The notes beneath the pieces are model-generated. The model worked only from the letters and a program-made list of their open reading frames with translations. It did no database searches and was not told where the DNA came from. A stretch of DNA of 64,000 nt. Origin: Piscicola geometra. Its lineage: Eukaryota; Annelida; Clitellata; Hirudinida; Piscicolidae. The translations under genes and the position numbers were made by a program. Within the stretch, counting starts at the first letter, position 1, and every line of letters begins with the position of its first letter. Positions 1-10,998 of the stretch are shown piece by piece. The stretch is taken from the NCBI GenBank assembly GCA_943735955.1, contig CALSEQ010000043.1:191001-255000 (forward strand), given 5' to 3'.

Positions 1-668
1 CACTTTCTCTGAAAGTTTCATTTCGATCGATAGGTGCCTCACCACTCTGTTGATTGCCTAGACGGCTGCTTTCTCTGTTTCCCTCGCCGAAAATTTTCCC
101 TACTCTAGTGGATTTTTCCTACAAGAACTCTGGTGCTTTTCAGAAAATTTGTTTTCTGAACACCTCAGTATAGGATCAGAGAAGAGCTTAAGAGCCCGTC
201 GAAACTCTGTGAGTGAGCGGATCCAAACGGTCCGGCGCCCAAAAAGACCAACCGGCAATGGCCGCAAGGTTCTTTGCTCAGTACATCGAGGATACCGGAC
301 AAAGTGGAACAGACCTTGCTCTATGTCAACCCGGGCTAAAACCCCACAGGCTTGCATAGAGTGTAGGATCGGTCACTGCCCCTGGATGCCTATGATAGGC
401 CGCTGATCCTTACTCCCACCCACACACATGAGACAGTCCGAGGCCAATACGGCGCCAATTTTTTTACTTCTTTATCTTTACTCCCCATGCACCCCCACAC
501 CAAATCCTTTTTCCCCCCAACCAAACCTACAGGCAAATGGTTGTCCTCACTGTCTCACCCTAATCCCAACCCCACACACATGGACAGCGCGAAAGATCCA
601 TGGAGGATACACCGAACACCCCCACTGTTGTCACACAGCGATTTGTCACTTTCTCTGAAAGTTTCATT

Positions 669-676
669 TCGATCGA
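669..676. repeat. Palindrome TCGATCGA near the monomer start
   Basis: This perfect 8-bp palindrome lies at monomer offset 23-30 and recurs in nearly all copies. Variants include TTGATCG in monomers 40 and 44 (near 25252 and 27840) and changes just after it (GATCGAGAGG in monomers 56 and 58, GATCGATTGG in 59). It could be a dyad protein-binding site or simply a palindromic word. Nothing else in the sequence decides this. Confidence 0.6.
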
Positions 677-736
677 TAGGTGCCTCACCACTCTGTTGAT
701 AGCCTAGACGGCTGCTTTCTCTGTTTCCCTCGCCGG

Positions 737-801
737 AAATTTTCCCTACTCTAGGGGATTTTTCCTACAAGAACTCTGGTGCTTTTCAGAAAAATTGTTT
801 T
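737..801. other. A/T-tract cluster, possible curved DNA
   Basis: Short A/T tracts fall at about 737-743, 758-763, 783-786, 790-796 and 798-801 of the reference monomer. The first two are about two helical turns apart (~21 bp). Many satellites contain phased tracts that bend DNA. Here the phasing is only partial, so curvature is an inference. The block recurs in each monomer at offset ~91-155. Confidence 0.4.
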
Positions 802-805
802 CTGA
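786..805 (+). repeat. 20-nt perfect hairpin, 8-bp stem with 4-nt loop
   Basis: TCAGAAAA pairs with TTTTCTGA around a four-base loop at monomer offset 140-159. Across the array the loop varies (TTTG, ATTG or ATCG) while the arms usually stay complementary. Monomers 79, 81, 85, 86 and 89 have a left arm TCAGAGAG, which could still pair through G-U wobbles as RNA. Exceptions with a mismatched arm are monomer 27 (TTTCCTGA), 52 and 55 (TTTTGTGA), 60 (TCAGTAAA) and 87 (TCAAAAAA). The inverted repeat is certain; any function is not. Confidence 0.7.
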
Positions 806-1011
806 ACACCTCAGTATAGGATCAGAGAAGAGCTTAAGAGCCCGTCGAAACTCTGTGAGTGAGCGGATCCAAACGGTCCGGCGCCCAAAAAGTCCAACCG
901 GCAATGGCCGCAAGGTTCTTTGCTCAGTACTTCGAAGATACCGGACAAAGTGGAACAGACCTTGCTCTATGTCAACCCGGGCTAAAACCCCACAGGCTTG
1001 CATAGAGTGTA

Positions 1012-1055
1012 GGATCGGTCACTGCCCCTGGATGCCTATGATAGGCCGCTGATCC
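1012..1055 (+). repeat. Nested 44-nt inverted repeat
   Basis: An outer pair GGATC/GATCC encloses an inner, nearly loopless palindrome GCCTAT-G-ATAGGC at 1034-1046 (monomer offset 366-409). The outer arms are kept in nearly all monomers. The inner palindrome is weakened in two later subfamilies: GCCTCTAATAGGC in monomers such as 74, 76-79, 81 and 84-86, and GATATGC in monomers 88 and 90-99. It could extrude as a small cruciform or fold in a transcript. No known RNA family is recognised. Confidence 0.6.
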
Positions 1056-1060
1056 TTACT

Positions 1061-1082
1061 CCCACCCACACACATGAGACAG
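1061..1082 (+). repeat. Internal CA-rich direct repeat, copy 1
   Basis: This CA-rich segment ends in ACACACATGAGACAG and resembles the segment at 1212-1234 of the same monomer, allowing small gaps. It may be a relic of an ancestral shorter unit. Confidence 0.55.
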
Positions 1083-1211
1083 TCCGAGGCCAATGTGGCG
1101 CCAACTTTTTTACTTCTTTATCTTTACTCCCCATGCACCCCCACACCAAATCCTTTTTACCCCCCAACCAAACCTACAGGCAAATGGTTGTCCTCACTGT
1201 CTCACCCTAAT

Positions 1212-1234
1212 CCCAACCCCACACACATGGACAG
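1212..1234 (+). repeat. Internal CA-rich direct repeat, copy 2
   Basis: This segment ends in ACACACATGGACAG. The ATG of this copy lies 153 bp after the ATG of copy 1. A looser third C/A-rich segment lies between them at about 1127-1150. The spacing is near, but not equal to, a quarter of the monomer. Confidence 0.55.
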
Positions 1235-4200
1235 CGCGAAAGATCCATGGAGGATACACCGAACACCCCCACTGTTGTCACACAGCGATTTGTCACTTTC
1301 TCTGAAAGTTTCATTTCGATCGATAGGTGCCTCACCACTCTGTTGATAGCCTAGACGGCTGCTTTCTCTGTTTCCCTCGCCGGAAATTTTTCCAACTCTA
1401 GGGGATTTTTCCTACAAGAACTCTGGTGCTTTTCAGAAAATTTGTTTTCTGAACACCTCAGTATAGGATCAGAGAAGAGCTTAAGAGCCCGTCGAAACTC
1501 TGTGAGTGAGCGGATCCAAACGGTCCGGCGCCCAAAAAGTCCAACCGGCAATGGCCGCAAGGTTCTTTGCTCAGTACTTCGAGGATACCGGACAAAGTGG
1601 AACAGACCTTGCTCTATGTCAACCCGGGCTGAAACCATACAGGCTTGCATAGAGTGTAGGATCGGTCACTGCCACTGGATGCCTATGATAGGCCGCTGAT
1701 CCTTACTCCCACCTACACACATGAGACAGTCCGAGGCCAATACGGCGCCAATTTTTTTACTTCTTTATCTTTACTCCCCATGCACCTCCACACCAAATCC
1801 TTTTTACCCCCCAACCAAACCTACAGGCAAATGGTTGTTCTCACTGTCTCACCCTAATCCCAACCCCACACACATGGACAGCGCGAAAGATCCATGGAGG
1901 CTACACCGAACACCCCCACTGTTGTCACACAGCGATTTGTCACTTTCTCTTAAAGTTTCATTTCGATCGATAGGTGCCTCACCACTCTGTTGATAGCCTA
2001 GACGGCTGCTTTCTCTGTTTCCCTCGCCGGAAATTTTCCCTACTCTAGGGGATTTTTCCTACAAGAACTCTGGTGCTTTTCAGAAAAATTGTTTTCTGAA
2101 CACCTCAGTATAGGATCAGAGAAGAGCTTAAGAGCCCGTCGAAACTCTGTGAGTGAGCGGATCCAAACGGTCCGGCGCCCAAAAAGTCCAACCGGCAATG
2201 GCCGCAAGGTTCTTTGCTCAGTACTTCGAGGATACCGGACAAAGTGGAACAGACCTTGCTCTATGTCAACCCGGGCTAAAACCCCACAGGCTTGCATAGA
2301 GTGTAGGATCGGTCACTGCCCCTGGATGCCTATGATAGGCCGCTGATCCTTACTCCCACCCACACACATGAGACAGTCCGAGGCCAATGTGGCGCCAACT
2401 TTTTTACTTCTTTATCTTTACTCCCCATGCACCCCCACACCAAATCCTTTTTACCCCCCAACCAAACCTACAGGCAAATGGTTGTCCTCACTGTCTCACC
2501 CTAATCCCAACCCCACACACATGGACAGCGCGAAAGATCCATGGAGGCTACACCGAACACCCCCACTGTTGTCACACAGCGATTTGTCACTTTCTCTTAA
2601 AGTTTCATTTCGATCGATAGGTGCCTCACCACTCTGTTGATAGCCTAGACGGCTGCTTTCTCTGTTTCCCTCGCCGGAAATTTTCCCTACTCTAGGGGAT
2701 TTTTCCTACAAGAACTCTGGTGCTTTTCAGAAAAATTGTTTTCTGAACACCTCAGTATAGGATCAGAGAAGAGCTTAAGAGCCCGTCGAAACTCTGTGAG
2801 TGAGCGGATCCAAACGGTCCGGCGCCCAAAAAGTCCAACCGGCAATGGCCGCAAGGTTCTTTGCTCAGTACTTCGAGGATACCGGACAAAGTGGAACAGA
2901 CCTTGCTCTATGTCAACCCGGGCTAAAACCCCACAGGCTTGCATAGAGTGTAGGATCGGTCACTGCCCCTGGATGCCTGTGATAGGCCGCTGATCCTTAC
3001 TCCCACCCACACACATGAGACAGTCCGAGGCCAATGTGGCGCCAACTTTTTTACTTCTTTATCTTTACTCCCCATGCACCCCCACACCAAATCCTTTTTA
3101 CCCCCCAACCAAACCTACAGGCAAATGGTTGTCCTCACTGTCTCACCCTAATCCCAACCCCACACACATGGACAGCGCGAAAGATCCATGGAGGATACAC
3201 CGAACACCCCCACTGTTGTCACACAGCGATTTGTCACTTTCTCTGAAAGTTTCATTTCGATCGATAGGTGCCTCACCACTCTGTTGATAGCCTAGACGGC
3301 TGCTTTCTCTGTTTCCCTCGCCGGAAATTTTTCCAACTCTAGGGGATTTTTCCTACAAGAACTCTGGTGCTTTTCAGAAAATTTGTTTTCTGAACACCTC
3401 AGTATAGTATCAAAGAAGAGCTTAAGAGCCCGTCGAAACTCTGTGAGTGAGCGGATCCAAACGGTCCGGCGCCCAAAAAGTCCAACCGGCATGGGCCGCA
3501 AGGTTCTTTGCTCAGTACTTCGAGGATACCGGACAAAGTGGAACAGACCTTGCTCTATGTCAACCCGGGCTGAAACCCCACAGGCTTGCATAGAGTGTAG
3601 GATCGGTCACTGCCCCTGGATGCCTATGATAGGCCGCTGATCCTTACTCCCACCCACACACATGAGACAGTCCGAGGCCAATACGGCGCCAATTTTTCTA
3701 CTTCTTTATCTTTACTCCCCATGCACCCCCACACCAAATCCTTTTTACCCCCCAACCAAACCTACAGGCAAATGGTTGTCCTCACTGTCCCACCCTAATC
3801 CCAACCCCACACACATGGACAGCGCGAAAGATCCATGGAGGATACACCGAACACCCCCACTGTTGTCACACAGCGATTTGTCACTTTCTCTGAAAGTTTC
3901 ATTTCGATCGATAGGTGCCTCACCACTCTGTTGATTGCCTAGACGGCTGCTTTCTCTGTTTCCCTCGCCGAAATTTTTCCCTACTCTAGTGGATTTTTCC
4001 TACAAGAACTCTGGTGCTTTTCAGAAAATTTGTTTTCTGAACACCTCAGTATAGGATCAGAGAAGAGCTTAAGAGCCCGTCGAAACTCTGTGAGTGAGCG
4101 GATCCAAACGGTCCGGCGCCCAAAAAGACCAACCGGCAATGGCCGCAAGGTTCTTTGCTCAGTACATCAAGGATACCGGACAAAGTGGAACAGACCTTGC

Positions 4201-4528
4201 TCTATGTCAACCCGGGCTAAAACCCCACAGGCTTGCATAGAGTGTAGGATCGGTCACTGCCCCTGGATGCCTATGATAGGCCGCTGATCCTTACTCCCAC
4301 CTACACACATGAGACAGTCCAAGGCCAATACGGCGCCAATTTTTTTACTTCTTTATCTTTACTCCCCATGCACCCCCACACCAAATCCTTTTTACCCCCC
4401 AACCAAACCAACAGGCAAATGGTTGTCCTCACTGTCTCACCTTTATCCCAACCCCACACACATGGACAGCGCGAAAGATCCATGGAGGATACACCGAACA
4501 CCCCCACTGTTGTCACACAGCGATTTGT

Positions 4529-7116
4529 CACTTTCTCTGAAAGTTTCATTTCGATCGATAGGTGCCTCACCACTCTGTTGATAGCCTAGACGGCTGCTTT
4601 CTCTGTTTCCCTCGCCGGAAATTTTCCCTACTCTAGGGGATTTTTCCTACAAGAACTCTGGTGCTTTTCAGAAAATTTGTTTTCTGAACACCTCAGTATA
4701 GGATCAGAGAAGAGCTTAAGAGCCCGTCGAAACTCTGTGAGTTAGCGGATCCAAACGGTCCGGCGCCCAAAAAGTCCAACCGGCAATGGCCGCAAGGTTC
4801 TTTGCTCAGTACTTCGAGGATACCGGACAAAGTGGAACAGACCTTGCTCTATGTCAACCCGGGCTAAAACCCCACAGGCTTGCATAGAGTGTAGGATCGG
4901 TCACTGCCCCTGGATGCCTATGATAGGCCGCTGATCCTTACTCCCACCCACACACATGAGACTGTCCGAGGCCAATGCGGCGCCAATTTTTTTACTTCTT
5001 TATCTTTACTCCCCATGCACCCCCACACCAAATCCTTTTTACCCCCCAACCAAACCTACAGGCAAATGGTTGTCCTCACTGTCTCACCCTAATCCCAACC
5101 CCACACACATGGACAGCGCGAAAGATCCATGGAGGATACACCGAACACCCCCACTGTTGTCACACAGCGATTTGTCACTTTCTCTGAAAGTTTCATTTCG
5201 ATCGATAGGTGCCTCACCACTCTGTTGATAGCCTAGACGGCTGCTTTCTCTGTTTTCCTCGCCGGAAATTTTCCCTACTCTAGGGGATTTTTCCTACGAG
5301 AACTCTGGTGCTTTTCAGAAAATTTGTTTTCTGAACACCTCAGTATAGGATCAGAGAAAAGCTTAAGAGCCCGTCGAAACTCTGTGAGTGGGCGGATCCA
5401 AAAGGTCCGGCGCCCAAAAAGTCCAACCGGCAATGGCCGCAAGGTTCTTTGCTCAGTACTTCGAGGATACCGGACATAGTGGAACAGATCTTGCTCTATG
5501 TCAACCCGGGCTAAAACCCCACAGGCTTGCATAGAGTGTAGGATCGGTCACTGCCCCTGGATGCCTATGATAGGCCGCTGATCCTTACTCCCACCCACAC
5601 ACATGAGACAGTCCGAGGCCAATGCGGCGCCAATTTTTTTACTTCTTTATCTTTACTCCCCATGCACCCCCACACCAAATCCTTTTTACCCCCCAACCAA
5701 ACCTACAGGCAAATGGTTGTCCTCACTGTCTCACCTTTATCCCAACCCCACACACATGGACAGCGCGAAAGATCCATGGAGGATACACCGAACACCCCCA
5801 CTGTTGTCACACAGCGATTTGTCACTTTCTCTGAAAGTTTCATTTCGATCGATAGGTGCCTCACCACTCTGTTGATAGCCTAGACGGCTGCTTTCTCTGT
5901 TTCCCTCGCCGGAAATTTTCCCTACTCTAGGGGATTTTTCCTACAAGAACTCTGGTGCTTTTCAGAAAATTTGTTTTCTGAACACCTCAGTATAGGATCA
6001 GAGAAGAGCTTAAGAGCCCGTCGAAACTCTGTGAGTGAGCGGATCCAAACGGTCCGGCGCCCAAAAAGTCCAACCGGCAATGGCCGCAAGGTTCTTTGCT
6101 CAGTACTTCGAGGATACCGGACAAAGTGGAACAGACCTTGCTCTATGTCAACCCGGGCTAAAACCCCACAGGCTTGCATAGAGTGTAGGATCGGTCACTG
6201 CCCCTGGATGCCTATGATAGGCCGCTGATCCTTACTCCCACCCACACACATGAGACTGTCCGAGGCCAATGCGGCGCCAATTTTTTTACTTCTTTATCTT
6301 TACTCCCCATGCACCCCCACACCAAATCTTTTTTACCCCCCAACCAAACCTACAGGCAAATGGTTGTCCTCACTGTCTCACCCTAATCCCAACCCCACAC
6401 ACATGGACAGCGCGAAAGATCCATGGAGGATACACCGAACACCCCCACTGTTGTCACACAGCGATTTGTCACTTTCTCTGAAAGTTTCATTTCGATCGAT
6501 AGGTGCCTCACCACTCTGTTGATAGCCTAGACGGCTGCTTTCTCTGTTTTCCTCGCCGGAAATTTTCCCTACTCTAGGGGATTTTTCCTACGAGAACTCT
6601 GGTGCTTTTCAGAAAATTTGTTTTCTGAACACCTCAGTATAGGATCAGAGAAGAGCTTAAGAGCCCGTCGAAACTCTGTGAGTGAGCGGATCCAAAAGGT
6701 CCGGCGCCCAAAAAGTCCAACCGGCAATGGCCGCAAGGTTCTTTGCTCAGTACTTCGAGGATACCGGACATAGTGGAACAGATCTTGCTCTATGTCAACC
6801 CGGGCTAAAACCCCACAGGCTTGCATAGAGTGTAGGATCGGTCACTGCCCCTGGATGCCTATGATAGGCCGCTGATCCTTACTCCCACCCACACACATGA
6901 GACAGTCCGAGGCCAATGCGGCGCCAATTTTTTTACTTCTTTATCTTTACTCCCCATGCACCCCCACACCAAATCCTTTTTACCCCCCAACCAAACCTAC
7001 AGGCAAATGGTTGTCCTCACTGTCTCACCCTAATCCAAACCCCACACACATGGACAGCGCGAAAGATCCATGGAGGATACACCGAACACCCCCACTGTTG
7101 TCACACAGCGATTTGT
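4529..7116 (+). repeat. Dimeric block, monomers 8-11
   Basis: Monomers 8 and 10 share GAGACTGTCC (4956 and 6250). Monomers 9 and 11 share CGGACATAGTGG plus CAGATCTTGC (about 5471 and 6765). Both pairs are 1294 bp apart, as expected from duplication of a two-monomer unit. Small later changes separate the copies, for example GTGGGCGG in monomer 9 against GTGAGCGG in monomer 11. Monomer 12 carries the monomer-9 version in its first half. Confidence 0.85.
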
Positions 7117-10100
7117 CACTTTCTCTGAAAGTTTCATTTCGATCGATAGGTGCCTCACCACTCTGTTGATAGCCTAGACGGCTGCTTTCTCTGTTTTCCT
7201 CGCCGGAAATTTTCCCTACTCTAGGGGATTTTTCCTACGAGAACTCTGGTGCTTTTCAGAAAATTTGTTTTCTGAACACCTCAGTATAGGATCAGAGAAA
7301 AGCTTAAGAGCCCGTCGAAACTCTGTGAGTGGGCGGATCCAAAAGGTCCGGCGCCCAAAAAGTCCAACCGGCAATGGCCGCAAGGTTCTTTGCTCAGTAC
7401 TTCGAGGATACCGGACAAAGTGGAACAGACCTTGCTCTATGTCAACCCGGGCTAAAACCCCACAGGCTTGCATAGAGTGTAGGATCGGTCACTGCCCCTG
7501 GATGCCTATGATAGGCCGCTGATCCTTACTCTCACCCACACACATGAGACAGTCCGAGGCCAATACGGCGCCAATTTTTTTACTTCTTTATCTTTACTCC
7601 CCATGCACCCCCACACCAAATCCTTTTTACCCCCCAACCAAACCTACGGGCAAATGGTTGTCCTCACTGTTTAACCCTAATCCCAACCCCACACACATGG
7701 ACAGCGCGAAAGATCCATGGAGGATACACCGAACACCCCCACTGTTGTCACACAGCGATTTGTCACTTTCTCTGAAAGTTTCATTTCGATCGATAGGTGC
7801 CTCACCACTCTGTTGATTGCCTAGACGGCTGCTTTCTCTGTTTCCCTCGCCGAAAATTTTCCCTACTCTAGTGGATTTTTCCTACAAGAACTCTGGTGCT
7901 TTTCAGAAAATTTGTTTTCTGAACACCTCAGTATAGGATCAGAGAAGAGCTTAAGAGCCCGTCGAAACTCTGTGAGTGAGCGGATCCAAACGGTCCGGCG
8001 CCCAAAAAGTCCAACCGGCAATGGCCTCAAGGTTCTTTGCTCAGTACTTCGAGGATACCGGACAAAGTGGAACAGACCTTGCTCTATGTCAACCCGGGCT
8101 AAAACCCCACAGGCTTGCATAGAGTGTAGGATCGGTCACTGCCCCTGGATGCCTATGTTAGGCCGCTGATCCTTACTCCCACCCACACACATGAGACAGT
8201 CCGAGGCCAATGCGGCGCCAATTTTTTTACTTCTTTATCTTTACTCCCCATGCACCCCCACACCAAATCCTTTTTACCCCCCAACCAAACCTACAGGCAA
8301 ATGGTTGTCCTCACTGTCTCACCCTAATCCAAACCCCACACACATGGACAGCGCGAAAGATCCATGGAGGATACACCGAACACCCACACTGTTGTCACAC
8401 AGCGATTTGTCACTTTCTCTGAAAGTTTCATTTCGATCGATAGGTGCCTCACCACTCTGTTGATTGCCTAGACGGCTGCTTTCTCTGTTTCCCTCGCCGA
8501 AAATTTTCCCTACTCTAGTGGATTTTTCCTACAAGAACTCTGGTGCTTTTCAGAAAATTTGTTTTCTGAACACCTCAGTATAGGATCAGAGAAGAGCTTA
8601 AGAGCCCGTCGAAACTCTGTGAGTGAGCGGATCCAAACGGTTCGGCGCCCAAAAAGACCAACCGGCAATGGCCGCAAGGTTCTTTGCTCAGTACATCGAG
8701 GATACCGGACAAAGTGGAACAGACCTTGCTCTATGTCAACCCGGGCTAAAACCCCACAGGCTTGCATAGAGTGTAGGATCGGTCACTGCCCCTGGATGCC
8801 TATGATAGGCCGCTGATCCTTACTCTCACCCACACACATGAGACAGTCCGAGGCCAATACGGCGCCAATTTTTTTACTTCTTTATCTTTACTCCCCATGC
8901 ACCCCCACACCAAATCCTTTTTACCCCCCAACCAAACCTACGGGCAAATGGTTGTCCTCACTGTTTAACCCTAATCCCAACCCCACACACATGGACAGCG
9001 CGAAAGATCCATGGAGGATACACCGAACACCCCCACTGTTGTCACACAGCGATTTGTCACTTTCTCTGAAAGTTTCATTTCGATCGATAGGTGCCTCACC
9101 ACTCTGTTGATTGCCTAGACGGCTGCTTTCTCTGTTTCCCTCGCCGAAAATTTTCCCTACTCTAGTGGATTTTTCCTACAAGAACTCTGGTGCTTTTCAG
9201 AAAATTTGTTTTCTGAACACCTCAGTATAGGATCAGAGAAGAGCTTAAGAGCCCGTCGAAACTCTGTGAGTGAGCGGATCCAAACGGTCCGGCGCCCAAA
9301 AAGTCCAACCGGCAATGGCCTCAAGGTTCTTTGCTCAGTACTTCGAGGATACCGGACAAAGTGGAACAGACCTTGCTCTATGTCAACCCGGGCTAAAACC
9401 CCACAGGCTTGCATAGAGTGTAGGATCGGTCACTGCCCCTGGATGCCTATGTTAGGCCGCTGATCCTTACTCCCACCCACACACATGAGACAGTCCGAGG
9501 CCAATGCGGCGCCAATTTTTTTACTTCTTTATCTTTACTCCCCATGCACCCCCACACCAAATCCTTTTTACCCCCCAACCAAACCTACAGGCAAATGGTT
9601 GTCCTCACTGTCTCACCCTAATCCAAACCCCACACACATGGACAGCGCGAAAGATCCATGGAGGATACACCGAACACCCACACTGTTGTCACACAGCGAT
9701 TTGTCACTTTCTCTGAAAGTTTCATTTCGATCGATAGGTGCCTCACCACTCTGTTGATTGCCTAGACGGCTGCTTTCTCTGTTTCCCTCGCCGAAAATTT
9801 TCCCTACTCTAGTGGATTTTTCCTACAAGAACTCTGGTGCTTTTCAGAAAATTTGTTTTCTGAACACCTCAGTATAGGATCAGAGAAGAGCTTAAGAGCC
9901 CGTCGAAACTCTGTGAGTGAGCGGATCCAAACGGTCCGGCGCCCAAAAAGACCAACCGGCAATGGCCGCAAGGTTCTTTGCTCAGTACATCGAGGATACC
10001 GGACAAAGTGGAACAGACCTTGCTCTATGTCAACCCGGGCTAAAACCCCACAGGCTTGCATAGAGTGTAGGATCGGTCACTGCCCCTGGATGCCTATGAT

Positions 10101-10998
10101 AGGCCGCTGATCCTTACTCCCACCTACACACATGAGACAGTCCGAGGCCAATACGGCGCCAATTTTTTTACTTCTTTATCTTTACTCCCCATGCACCCCC
10201 ACACCAAATCCTTTTTACCCCCCAACCAAACCTACAGGCAAATGGTTGTCCTCACTGTCTCACCCTAATCCCAACCCCACACACATGGACAGCGCGAAAG
10301 ATCCATGGACGATACACCGAACACCCCCACTGTTGTCACACAGCGATTAGTCACTTTCTCTGAAAGTTTCATTTCGATCGATAGGTGCCTCACCACTCTG
10401 TTGATAGCCTAGACGGCTGCTTTCTCTGTTTTCCTCGCTGGAAATTTTCCCTACTCTAGGGGATTTTTCCTACGAGAACTCTGGTGCTTTTCAGAAAATT
10501 TGTTTTCTGAACACCTCAGTATAGGATCAGAGAAGAGCTTAAGAGCCCGTCGAAACTCTGTGAGTGAGCGGATCCAAACGGTCCGGCGCCCAAAAAGTCC
10601 AACCGGCAATGGCCTCAAGGTTCTTTGCTCAGTACTTCGAGGATACCGGACAAAGTGGAACAGACCTTGCTCTATGTCAACCCGGGCTAAAACCCCACAG
10701 GCTTGCATAGAGAGTAGGATCGGTCACTGCCCCTGGATGCCTATGATAGGCCGCTGATCCTTACTCCCACCCACACACATGAGACAGTCCGAGGCCAATG
10801 CGGCGCCAATTTTTTTACTTCTTTATCTTTACTCCCCATGCACCCCCACACCAAATCCTTTTTACCCCCCAACCAAACCTACAGGCAAATGGTTGTCCTC
10901 ACTGTCTCACCCTAATCCCAACCCCACACACATGGACAGCGCGAAAGATCCATGGAGGATACACCGAACACCCCCACTGTTGTCACACAGCGATTTGT
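7117..10998 (+). repeat. Dimeric block, monomers 12-17, near-perfect 1294-bp duplication
   Basis: Variants at +1294 bp match one for one. TGTTTAACCC falls in monomers 12 and 14 (7668, 8962). GGCCTCAAGG falls in 13, 15 and 17 (8024, 9318, 10612). TATGTTAGGCC falls in 13 and 15. AAAAAGACC with ACATCGAGG falls in 14 and 16. The duplicated units are about 7525-8818 and 8819-10112. Monomer 14 carries CGGTTCGG where 16 has CGGTCCGG, the clearest difference I saw. Confidence 0.88.

Larger units (their letters stand above)
1051..1271 (+). other. C-skewed domain of the monomer
   Basis: In 1051-1270 of the reference copy I count 85 C against 29 G, while the preceding 404 bases have 107 C and 93 G. The minus strand therefore has G-runs of 4, 5 and 6 at 1129-1132, 1138-1142 and 1160-1165. 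It also carries the telomere-like word GGGGTTGGGATTAGGG, complementary to 1205-1220. The domain recurs with the 647-bp period throughout. Only three close G-runs lie in each cluster, so a canonical four-tract quadruplex is not demonstrated. Confidence 0.7.
647..1293 (+). repeat. Reference monomer (monomer 2, 647 bp)
   Basis: This full-length copy is used for the internal anatomy. I count 324 G+C of 647 bases (50%). Restriction landmarks present in most monomers include PvuI at 670-675, AflII at 833-838, BamHI at 855-860, KasI/NarI at 870-875 and 1097-1102, SmaI at 976-981 and NcoI at 1245-1250. Each should give a ~647-bp ladder. Because 647 is not a multiple of three, the reading frame shifts at every monomer, so no long repetitive protein can be encoded. 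This copy carries a TG for CG change at 1095-1096, shared with monomers 4 and 5. Confidence 0.95.
1..4528 (+). repeat. Array block, monomers 1-7
   Basis: Monomers 1 and 7 share a variant set: ATTGCCTAG near the start, CTCTAGTGG, AAAAAGACC, and ACATC in place of ACTTC. Monomers 2, 4 and 5 share CAATGTGGCGCC, at 1093, 2387 and 3034. Monomers 3 and 6 share TTTTTCCAACTC near 1385 and 3326, exactly 1941 bp apart, hinting at an eroded trimer relation. Monomer 1 lacks one A after TCCTTTTT near 511, giving 646 bp. Confidence 0.85.

Noticed and set aside
62..120. Possible promoter or Pol I core near the monomer start
   Set aside because: There is no TATA element or known Pol I promoter word. The A/T-rich words are short and equally explained by repeat composition.
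931..947. CENP-B-box-like sequence (CTTCGAGGATACCGGAC in most monomers)
   Set aside because: It matches 7 of the 9 core positions. By hand estimate, one or two such matches are expected by chance per monomer over both strands, and several monomers have ATCG instead.
746..1052. Overlapping 85-codon open frames on both strands in each monomer, sometimes 99 or 115 codons
   Set aside because: Two opposite-strand frames over the same 250 bp cannot both be constrained, and length changes follow single substitutions. The frame rotates each monomer since 647 is not divisible by three. There is no recognised protein family.
1074..1346. A 90-codon + strand open frame (starting MRQSEAN) recurring in most monomers
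   Set aside because: It is a periodic by-product of the repeat. Most differences between copies change amino acids, the 13- and 14-bp deletions and one-base indels break it freely, and overlapping frames are open too. I see no promoter, splice or domain evidence.
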